Shown here piece by piece: positions 1 through 6,560 of a stretch of DNA of 15,516 nucleotides. This stretch comes from Flavobacteriaceae bacterium (GTDB taxonomy: Bacteria > Bacteroidota > Bacteroidia > Flavobacteriales > Flavobacteriaceae). The stretch's first letter is position 1, and each line of letters starts with the position of its first letter. The stretch is taken from contig JAIEMH010000408.1 in NCBI GenBank assembly GCA_019752245.1, positions 1 through 15,516 on the forward strand, given 5' to 3'. A program made the translations under genes and the position numbers. A model generated the notes under the pieces. That model saw only the letters and a list, made by a program, of their open reading frames with translations. It did not search any database and was not told the DNA's origin.

Positions 1-539
1 AAATCAATTGTTTCATCATAATTCCCAACTTTTTCATAGACTTCTTTTGCCACACAAACACTTCCGTGATTGTAAATTCCTTGTTTTACATTGATTTTGA
101 AAAAGTTTATATAACCTTCAAAATTTTTGGGTAAAGTATCAGAACCATTATGAGGTTGGTAGGTTTTGTTTTGATAGACTTCTTCATAATTGGTTCCAAA
201 AATTCTCGCTTCGGGAAAATTGATGATTAATCTATGAATGGTTTCTAAAAATGTAGGTTTCCATAAATCGTCTGCATCAAGAAAAGTAATGTAATTAGTT
301 GTTGCTTTTTCTATTCCAGTATTTCTGCTTGCCGAAAGTCCTTTGTTTTCTGAATGATGAATTAATTTGATTTTTTCCGATAAAAACGGAATCACTTTTT
401 CAACACTTTTGTCTGTAGAACTGTCGTTAATGATTAAAACTTCATAATCAGTAAAGGTTTGATTGAGAATGCTTTTTAGAGCATTTTCAACATATTTTTC
501 TTTATTATAAAGCGGAATGACAACTGAAAAAAACGACAT
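1..539 (-). CDS. GT2-family glycosyltransferase, 3' end cut by window edge
   Basis: The reverse strand reads an open frame of 179 codons from an ATG at 539 to the window edge, so the C-terminus is missing. It begins MSFFSVVIPLYNKEKYVENA, the N-terminal Rossmann-like opening of inverting GT-A enzymes of family GT2. The nucleotide-binding NDSSTD lies at residues 38-43, the ENKGLSASRNTGI block at about 64-76, and the metal/nucleotide-sugar DADD motif at 88-91 followed by LW. These enzymes move a sugar from a nucleotide donor to a growing glycan in the cytoplasm. Donor and acceptor cannot be read from sequence. Only three bases separate the ATG from the stop of the upstream GT4 gene, so co-transcription and probably coupled translation are likely. 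Family assignment is firm; the exact role is not. Confidence 0.9.
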   Translation of the reverse strand, partial: MSFFSVVIPLYNKEKYVENALKSILNQTFTDYEVLIINDSSTDKSVEKVIPFLSEKIKLIHHSENKGLSASRNTGIEKATTNYITFLDADDLWKPTFLETIHRLIINFPEARIFGTNYEEVYQNKTYQPHNGSDTLPKNFEGYINFFKINVKQGIYNHGSVCVAKEVYEKVGNYDETID

Positions 540-542
540 AAT

Positions 543-1643
543 TTATGTTTTAAAAATAAAATCAAAAATAGAATTCCAATCGTTTAATTGATTTTTTTTA
601 TCAAATGTATCAACATTTCCTTGATATTGGATGGTTTTATTTACAAAATCAGTGATTAATTGAGCTACTTGTTTTGGGTTTTCAACATCAAAAAAAGATA
701 CTTTTTTATAGTTGCCAACAGTTTCTTTAGCGTAAGGCAAATTGGCTGCTAATATCGGTTTATCAAATGCTTTAGCTTCTGTAAGAGGCAATCCCCAAGT
801 TTCAAGTTTTGATGGAAAAATAATGCAATCTACAGCATTGTACAATTTCAATAGTTCTTCTCTTGAAATCCAACCTTTAAAATCTACTTGAGGCATTGAA
901 CCGTATTTTTTATAAAGATATTTTGCAAATTTATGCGGATTGTCTTTTATAGTTGTAAAATGAAATTTTATCTTGTTTTTTATCGAAGCATCAAGTAATT
1001 CAATAGCTTCAAATAGCAATTCGAAATTTTTAAAAGTTCTAGGAAAACTAGGGAAAAAGAAGTGCGTTTTATTTGAATCTAAGTTTACTTTATCTAAAGA
1101 TATTTCTTCTGTATATTCTGGTTTACTAACAATTACATTATTAATATTGTATATTTTTTCAAATTCGGTTTTAATCCAATTTTGTTGTACAAAAACAGCT
1201 TCATTTCTCTTGATATTAATTTGAAACAAGTATTTGTATAAAATTGAAAAAACACCAATTTTATAATCAAATTTCCAATCATACCATGTAGATTTATAAA
1301 AAACTGTTGGATGATGGCAATAAACAAATCTTTTTTTTGCAATCACATTCGGAGTAACATCGTGCAACGAAAACCAAATATCAGGTTTAAATTCTTTTGA
1401 TAATTTTTTGAAGTAAAAATATTCAAAATACAAACGTGTTAACCATGAGTTTTTAGCTTCAGGAAATTCAAAAAACTCAATATTGGCATAGTTAAATTTA
1501 GATTTATCATGAACTAAAGCAATGACTTTAATATCTTTATTTTCAACATATTTGGATAACTTTTGCAAACAATTGTCTAAGATGGTAAAAATACCACCTT
1601 CTTTCATGTTAATTCCTGATATAACGATTGTTTGTTTTGACAA
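543..1643 (-). CDS. GT4-type glycosyltransferase (GT-B fold)
   Basis: This 366-residue protein resembles retaining GT-B glycosyltransferases. The N-terminal EGGIFTIL (15-22) matches the glycine-rich acceptor-side loop after the first strand. The C-terminal half carries the classic donor-site EX7E motif, seen as E281-TWGLPLT-E289 and followed by AKAFDKPILAANLPYAKE, where GT4 enzymes bind the nucleotide sugar. There is no signal peptide or clear membrane segment, so it should act in the cytoplasm or at the inner face of the membrane. It sits between two GT2 genes on the same strand, 18 bases after one and three bases before the next, which fits an operon for a surface glycan such as O-antigen, capsule or a glycoprotein glycan. 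The sugar specificity is unknown. Confidence 0.9.
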   Translation of the reverse strand: MSKQTIVISGINMKEGGIFTILDNCLQKLSKYVENKDIKVIALVHDKSKFNYANIEFFEFPEAKNSWLTRLYFEYFYFKKLSKEFKPDIWFSLHDVTPNVIAKKRFVYCHHPTVFYKSTWYDWKFDYKIGVFSILYKYLFQINIKRNEAVFVQQNWIKTEFEKIYNINNVIVSKPEYTEEISLDKVNLDSNKTHFFFPSFPRTFKNFELLFEAIELLDASIKNKIKFHFTTIKDNPHKFAKYLYKKYGSMPQVDFKGWISREELLKLYNAVDCIIFPSKLETWGLPLTEAKAFDKPILAANLPYAKETVGNYKKVSFFDVENPKQVAQLITDFVNKTIQYQGNVDTFDKKNQLNDWNSIFDFIFKT

Positions 1644-1661
1644 AGCGTAAATTTTAATGTT

Positions 1662-2378
1662 CTATAAACGAAATAATCCATATTTTAGGATACAATAAAT
1701 GGCGTGAACTCCATCTTTCCAGTTTATTTTTTTTCCTTCTTCATAAGTTCTTCCATAATAAGAAATCCCAACTTCATACATTCGTATTTTCTTGATTCGA
1801 CTTATTTTTATAGTTACTTCGGGTTCAAAACCAAATCTTTTTTCTTTCAATTGTAGTGATTGTAGCATTTTGGTGTTGAATAACTTATAACATGTTTCCA
1901 TGTCGGTTAAGTTTAAATTGGAAAACATATTGGATAGAAAAGTCAAAAATTTATTTCCTATTGTGTGCCAAAAAAACAATACTCTGTGTGCATTGCCACC
2001 CATAAATCTTGATCCATAAACTACATCGGCAAAACCATCCAAAACAGGTTGCAATAAAATTGAATATTCTTCGGGATTGTATTCTAAATCGGCATCCTGA
2101 ATTATAGTAAATTCGCCACTTGCATTTTTTATTCCAGTGTGTAATGCTGCTCCTTTTCCTTTATTTTTTTCGTGTTTAAATAATTGAATTGAAACTTCTT
2201 GATGCGATGAAATATAATCGTTAATAATTACTAAGGTATCATCGGTAGAACAATCGTCAACAATGATTATTTCTTTAGTGATGTTTTGAGGTAAAGTAAC
2301 ACTTTCAATTTTATCGAGAAGTAAACGAATTGTCTTGAATTCATTATAAACCGGTATAATTATAGAAAGTGTTTTCAT
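1662..2378 (-). CDS. DPM1-like GT2 glycosyltransferase (polyprenyl-phosphate sugar synthase type)
   Basis: The 238-residue protein matches the dolichyl-phosphate mannose/glucose synthase branch of GT2: IPVYNE at 8-13, VDDCSTD at 40-46, GKGAAL at 74-79, the catalytic QDADLEY at 94-100, GSRF at 122-125, TDMETCYKLF at 158-167, and a C-terminal ISYYGRTYEEGKKINWKDG at about 205-223. This branch transfers a sugar from a nucleotide donor to a polyprenyl phosphate on the cytoplasmic leaflet. It lacks the C-terminal GtrA-like or paired membrane helices of some relatives, ending soon after one weak hydrophobic stretch. It is the first gene of the tight minus-strand run. The neighbouring GT-C membrane enzymes typically use polyprenyl-phosphate sugars, so it may supply them; that link is inference. 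Confidence 0.92.
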   Translation of the reverse strand: MKTLSIIIPVYNEFKTIRLLLDKIESVTLPQNITKEIIIVDDCSTDDTLVIINDYISSHQEVSIQLFKHEKNKGKGAALHTGIKNASGEFTIIQDADLEYNPEEYSILLQPVLDGFADVVYGSRFMGGNAHRVLFFWHTIGNKFLTFLSNMFSNLNLTDMETCYKLFNTKMLQSLQLKEKRFGFEPEVTIKISRIKKIRMYEVGISYYGRTYEEGKKINWKDGVHAIYCILKYGLFRL

Positions 2379-2403
2379 GTTTATGTTTACATTAGTAAGA
2401 AAG

Positions 2404-2411
2404 CAAAAGTA
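2404..2411 (-). promoter_or_regulatory. Candidate -7 promoter element for the minus-strand glycosyltransferase operon
   Basis: Read on the minus strand the site is TACTTTTG, a full match to the Bacteroidota -7 consensus TAnnTTTG. It lies 25 bases upstream of the start of the DPM1-like gene, in a 156-bp gap. I see no convincing TTG -33 box at the expected distance, which lowers confidence. If used, transcription would begin about 20 bases before the ATG and the three glycosyltransferase genes would form their own unit, separate from the GT-C gene upstream. Confidence 0.4.
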
Positions 2412-2534
2412 TGATTTCTAAAGTTAAATAGTAATACTTAATACCATTTTATTGAGAATTTAAAGGTTTTAATTTTGTCTTTATCGTTCTATTGAAACCT
2501 TGTTCCTATTACTTTTAGTAGTCAAGATTAAAAT

Positions 2535-4238
2535 TTATTTAGTTTTATACAGATAAGTGTTTGCTTCCCAACTATTCCAATTATTAATAAAAAACAAGTC
2601 AGGCGAATCTTCCAGTTTTTGAGATGTAATTAGTAGATCATAATTTTGATTTATAATTTTAATCTGGTTTCTATTTAATGGTTTATTTGAATATTCTATT
2701 GCAATTTTCTTTTTATTTACCTCAAAAATATATAATAAATTAGTTTCAATTATTGGATGATGACAACAAATTTTCTTGATGTTGTGTGACATAACGTAGT
2801 TGGCTATTTTACTGGATTGAAAGGAAAATTCTTGTTCGTATTTTATTTTGTAATTAAAAAATAAAACCAAAACTACTGACATTAGTAAATTCATTACAAA
2901 AACAAACTGTACATTTAATTTTCTATTTTTTGTTATTTCACTTAATATCAATCCAATGCTGAATATAAAAGGTATAATCAAATAAATCCAAGTTCTGTAA
3001 AAAGGTATAACGCTTTGAACTAGAAGTAAAATAGGTGCAATTAAAAAGCAATAGGCTACAAATAGAGAAGATTCTGTCCTTTTTTTGATGAAATAATAAA
3101 TCATAAAAAGCAGTAATGGTAGTAAGTAAATTAATTTTATTCCAAATAGAAAACCAAAAGTTTCATTGAAATGATTGCATAAATTTTCAAAAACATCCAA
3201 TCTAGTAATTGATGCAACATATTTATTATTAATAATTGCATCCAATCCAGATACAATAATTATTGGTGTGTAAAAAAACAGCACTAGAATAGTTGTAACA
3301 ATGCCAGATAATACAATGTATTTTATAATTCTAAAGTCTTTTTTTATAATTTTATAAGCTACAATATAAGAGATGCAAGTAAAATAGGGATATAAAAAAG
3401 AAGGCATTGTACAAAAACCGAGTAAGCCACCAACAGATATGTAAATTAGGTGTTTTCGATAGTTATTTTCATTTTGAGATGTTAATTTTTTGGTGGAATA
3501 AAAACATATCAAAAAAGAAAAAATAACCAACATATATCCTCTTGAAAGGTAGGCGTACTGAAGAGTTCCAAAAACAAAACAAAAAATAGGTAAAAGTAGC
3601 ATTGCAACTCTTTTTTCAAACATTTTTGCAAACGTGTAAAAGAATAGCAAACTAGAAAATAATGCAGTTATTAAATTTGGAATTCTGAGATTTATTGTGG
3701 TACTAAAAGGCAAATAGTAGCTTAAATTTGTTAAAATAGAATGTAAAACATGATTGTTTGGTGCTGGATATTTAGTAATAGAAATAAATAAACCTCTTTG
3801 TGTAAAATTGCGATAAGTCCATGCTTCATCATAGAAAATAGGTAAATTAATTACATGATATAGATTGATAAGGAAACTAATTACCACAATAAAAAAAAGT
3901 AAGTATTTCTCGCCTTTGGATAATGCTCTAAAAAACAGAACTACTCTAGATAAATTGCGATTTACCAACTTTAAGAAATTTGAAATTTCTTGAGAATAAT
4001 ATAAAATGAGTATTCCAAAAATGCTAATTACTATTGGTATAATATATTGTAAATATTTGAATCTTGTAATAGTAAAAATAGCCTCTATTTTCTCTTTTTT
4101 TGATAGTGCTACGTTGCCAAATTGTATCAAATGATTTATAAAGTCATCATAATTAATTGACAACATTACTAGAAATAGAAAAATTCCAAATAGAAAAATA
4201 AGTAATCCAAAACCCCAAAATGTTTTTTTTGCAAACAT
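2535..4238 (-). CDS. GT39-like polytopic glycosyltransferase (GT-C fold)
   Basis: This 567-residue protein is mostly hydrophobic helices, with at least ten likely membrane segments. After a helix at about 111-130 comes FYDEAWT, with the acidic pair D137-E138 in the first large outer loop; GT-C enzymes of the PMT/ArnT (GT39) type hold their catalytic acidic residue there. The following PAPNNHVLHSIL (158-169), the LRIPNLITALF segment (184-194) and YLSRGYML (230-237) also fit this family. Such enzymes take sugar from a polyprenyl-phosphate donor and attach it to a protein, lipid or glycan on the periplasmic side. An extra hydrophobic N-terminal region of roughly 100 residues, with two helices, precedes the canonical core. 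The acceptor cannot be predicted. A well-formed promoter precedes it. Confidence 0.85.
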   Translation of the reverse strand: MFAKKTFWGFGLLIFLFGIFLFLVMLSINYDDFINHLIQFGNVALSKKEKIEAIFTITRFKYLQYIIPIVISIFGILILYYSQEISNFLKLVNRNLSRVVLFFRALSKGEKYLLFFIVVISFLINLYHVINLPIFYDEAWTYRNFTQRGLFISITKYPAPNNHVLHSILTNLSYYLPFSTTINLRIPNLITALFSSLLFFYTFAKMFEKRVAMLLLPIFCFVFGTLQYAYLSRGYMLVIFSFLICFYSTKKLTSQNENNYRKHLIYISVGGLLGFCTMPSFLYPYFTCISYIVAYKIIKKDFRIIKYIVLSGIVTTILVLFFYTPIIIVSGLDAIINNKYVASITRLDVFENLCNHFNETFGFLFGIKLIYLLPLLLFMIYYFIKKRTESSLFVAYCFLIAPILLLVQSVIPFYRTWIYLIIPFIFSIGLILSEITKNRKLNVQFVFVMNLLMSVVLVLFFNYKIKYEQEFSFQSSKIANYVMSHNIKKICCHHPIIETNLLYIFEVNKKKIAIEYSNKPLNRNQIKIINQNYDLLITSQKLEDSPDLFFINNWNSWEANTYLYKTK

Positions 4239-4312
4239 ATAATAGTTACAATTAGCTAAAACTTAATCTGTGATATAAATAGTAATTCTTGGTGTTAATA
4301 GTATTTCTTTCA

Positions 4313-4342
4313 CAAATCTAATGTTCTAAATTTAATATGCAA
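4313..4342 (-). promoter_or_regulatory. Bacteroidota-type promoter for the GT39-like gene
   Basis: On the minus strand, TTG (bases 4342-4340) and TAGATTTG (4320-4313) are separated by 19 bases. This fits the known flavobacterial -33 TTG and -7 TAnnTTTG elements and their usual spacing. The implied transcript starts near 4306, giving a leader of about 65-70 bases to the ATG at 4238. It sits back to back with the candidate promoter of the divergent gene in the same 135-bp gap. Confidence 0.55.
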
Positions 4343-4351
4343 TAAATTCTA

Positions 4352-4359
4352 TATTTTTG
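4352..4359 (+). promoter_or_regulatory. Candidate -7 element for the divergent GT-C-like gene
   Basis: The plus strand reads TATTTTTG, matching TAnnTTTG, 14 bases before the ATG at 4374. A TTT at 4331-4333, 18 bases upstream, could serve as a weak -33. A start of transcription 5-7 bases downstream would leave a leader under ten bases, close to leaderless. The AT-richness makes a chance match possible. Confidence 0.4.
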
Positions 4360-4373
4360 TTCAAAATAATACT

Positions 4374-5627
4374 ATGAAATCATTATTTTCTAAATATAAG
4401 TTTGAAATTTTAATTGTACTAATTAGTTTTTTGTGGATAGAATTTTTGAATTTTATTTTGCAGTTAAATATTCAAAATATGATAAGTCCAGATGCCGATT
4501 CTTATTTTGAGTCGGCCTATGACTTGTATTTCTTTCAAAAAGGACATGCTTATAGGCCTATTTTTTTGGCTTTAATTCACGGTATTCCATTTTTATTTGG
4601 TTGCACCAATTGGGAAGTCTTTAAAGCATGTTATCCAATTAATTTTCTCTTCTGGATTGGATCAACAGTATTGGTTTTTAAAATTTTATGTAATTTTTTA
4701 TCTCAAAAGAAGTCATTTTTTAGTGCTATAATTTCCATTTTTTTTATAGGAAGTAGCATTTGTATTTTTAATTTATATTCAGAAAATATCTATTTGTTTT
4801 TTATTGTTTTAGGTTTTTATTTTCTTCAAAAATACTATAAGACTACTAAATTTTTATTTCTATCAATTTCATTATCAATCTTTACAATTTCAATGTTGAT
4901 AAAGCCTGGAGCTAAATTGTTGGCGATTTTCTTCGTACTATTTTTTGTCAAAGATATTTTGAAGAATTACAATAAGAAGGCAATCCTGTTTTTGTATGGA
5001 AGTTTTTTTCTTGTACTTGTTCAATGCGGACTTCTAAAAAAGCAATACGGAGATTTTACAATAAGTTATATTGATTCGGTGACTTATTATAATTATTTAG
5101 GAAGCAAAGCTGTGTATTTAAGTCAAGGAAAAAAATTGAATCAACTTGACAATCCTAGAATGGATTATATCTTTTCATTACCCTATACGGAAACTAAGAA
5201 AGTCGCGTTACAAGATTTGGTAAATCAAGTTAGAAGTAATAAATTTTACTTTTGTTATGCTTATTTATCAGATGTTTATGATAATACAACTGCAGGAAAT
5301 ACATCTTTAGATTATACAATCAATATCAAAAACACGGCTTATTTTGAGTTTTCAAAAACATTCTTTTTTGTACTTTCAAAAGCACAGAACTTTTTACTTA
5401 CAATTTGCGGTTTTTTTCTATCTGTATATATGTTTTTTGCATGTTATAAGAAAGAACCTTTTTTTAGTTTAATGAGCTTTTTTGTATTGTATACTATTTT
5501 ATTATCTGGAATTTCGTGTTCACAAGGCGATCGATTTCATCTTCCAGTTTTTTCTTTTGTACTTGTTTTAATAGTGAAATTTCTATTCGATAAACCTAAA
5601 CGCTTCTCTGAACAACTTCAAAAATAG
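4374..5627 (+). CDS. Polytopic GT-C-like membrane protein, probable glycosyltransferase
   Basis: The 417-residue protein has roughly eight to ten hydrophobic helices. After the first helix (about 11-31) the outer loop carries SPDADSYFESAYDLY, with D40 and D42 where GT-C glycosyltransferases keep their catalytic acidic residue, then HAYRPIFLALIHGIP (58-72), the usual lead into the next helix. A helix beginning SENIYLFFIVLGFYF (136-150) and the late SCSQGDRFHLPVF (381-393) also recall GT39/mannosyltransferase-like proteins. An extramembrane stretch between about 230 and 330 would face the periplasm. I cannot assign a sugar or acceptor. It is transcribed away from the neighbouring GT39-like gene, and its last 32 bases overlap the end of the convergent ftsE-like gene. 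A different polytopic family remains possible. Confidence 0.72.
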   Translation: MKSLFSKYKFEILIVLISFLWIEFLNFILQLNIQNMISPDADSYFESAYDLYFFQKGHAYRPIFLALIHGIPFLFGCTNWEVFKACYPINFLFWIGSTVLVFKILCNFLSQKKSFFSAIISIFFIGSSICIFNLYSENIYLFFIVLGFYFLQKYYKTTKFLFLSISLSIFTISMLIKPGAKLLAIFFVLFFVKDILKNYNKKAILFLYGSFFLVLVQCGLLKKQYGDFTISYIDSVTYYNYLGSKAVYLSQGKKLNQLDNPRMDYIFSLPYTETKKVALQDLVNQVRSNKFYFCYAYLSDVYDNTTAGNTSLDYTINIKNTAYFEFSKTFFFVLSKAQNFLLTICGFFLSVYMFFACYKKEPFFSLMSFFVLYTILLSGISCSQGDRFHLPVFSFVLVLIVKFLFDKPKRFSEQLQK

Positions 5628-6279
5628 CACCATCTTCACACTTTAATGTTTTTGATGGAAATTTCATCAACAATGCATAATCATGCGTTGCCATAATGAT
5701 GGTTTTACCATTGGCATTGATGTTTTTTAATACCTCTAAAACTTCGGCACTTGTTTGTGGATCAAGATTTCCTGTTGGTTCGTCGGCTAGTATTAATTCG
5801 GGATCATTAAGTAAAGCTCTCGCAATGGCAACGCGTTGTTGTTCTCCACCAGAAAGTTGGTGCGGCATTTTATTTGCAAAACCTTTCATTCCAACTTTAT
5901 CTAATACTTCATCAATTTTATTTTGCATTTCAGTTTCGTCAACCCAACCAGTTGCTTTTAATACAAAAAGCATGTTGTTGTAAACATTTCTGTCTGGAAG
6001 TAATTTAAAATCTTGAAAAACAATACCAATTTTTCTTCTCAAATAAGGAATGTCTTTTTCTTGAAGTGTTGCCAAATCATATTCTACAATATGACCTTCA
6101 CCTTCTGTAAGTGGTAAATCACCATACAAAGTCTTCATAAAACTACTTTTTCCAGTTCCTGTTTTTCCAATGATGTATAGAAATTCACCATGGTTTACTT
6201 CAAGATTTACTTGCGATAAAATCACTTTGTTTTCTTGATAAATTGTAACATTGTTTAAAGCTAGTACAGGTTGTGACAT
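5596..6279 (-). CDS. ftsE: FtsE-like ABC transporter ATPase
   Basis: The 227-residue protein is a complete ABC nucleotide-binding domain: Walker A GKTGTGKSS at 38-46, Q-loop FQD with Q89, signature LSGGEQQR at 142-149, Walker B LILADEP at 162-168, D-loop NLDP at 171-174 and H-loop H199. Length and the wording around the motifs (GIVFQDFKLLPDRNVYNN, ATHD) fit FtsE, which with FtsX forms a membrane complex that couples ATP hydrolysis to activation of periplasmic cell-wall hydrolases at the division site. No ftsX lies beside it here, whereas many bacteria have ftsEX adjacent. The LolD/MacB ATPase families are similar, so the name is likely rather than proven. It diverges from the TPR gene and overlaps the end of the convergent GT-C-like gene by 32 bases. 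Confidence 0.82.
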   Translation of the reverse strand: MSQPVLALNNVTIYQENKVILSQVNLEVNHGEFLYIIGKTGTGKSSFMKTLYGDLPLTEGEGHIVEYDLATLQEKDIPYLRRKIGIVFQDFKLLPDRNVYNNMLFVLKATGWVDETEMQNKIDEVLDKVGMKGFANKMPHQLSGGEQQRVAIARALLNDPELILADEPTGNLDPQTSAEVLEVLKNINANGKTIIMATHDYALLMKFPSKTLKCEDGAIFEVVQRSV

Positions 6280-6528
6280 AAAAATTTAGTTTATCGGGTA
6301 AAAGTAATAAGATAACGTAGGTTTTCAAAATAAATTTTAACAAAAAGAGAGTAGCGTTGGAGATAATAGATAATAAACTGATAGATAATAGTTTTTTTCT
6401 TTTTATTGACATTGTTTTTCTGTCTATCATCTCTTTGGCTATCATCTTTTTAGTCTTTAAAATAGAATTGTTAAGAAAAATGTTTATAATAAAACCAAAC
6501 TTTCTCTCGTTATACCATAGTAGAATGA

Positions 6529-6536
6529 TAATTTTG
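6529..6536 (+). promoter_or_regulatory. Candidate -7 promoter element of the TPR/barrel operon
   Basis: TAATTTTG matches TAnnTTTG and lies 24 bases before the ATG at 6561. A TCG at 6507-6509, exactly 19 bases upstream, is a two-of-three match to the TTG -33 element. It falls inside the longer in-frame extension that would start at 6357, which supports 6561 as the true start of the TPR protein. An out-of-frame ATG at 6556 opens a five-codon frame overlapping the true start; whether this matters is unknown. Confidence 0.45.
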
Positions 6537-6560
6537 AATGATTATAAAAAACACAATGCA

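Noticed and set aside
6357..6560. Long start of the TPR protein at 6357
   Set aside because: It would bury the signal peptide 68 residues inside the protein and overlap the promoter motif at 6529; the segment is repetitive and has no protein-like character.
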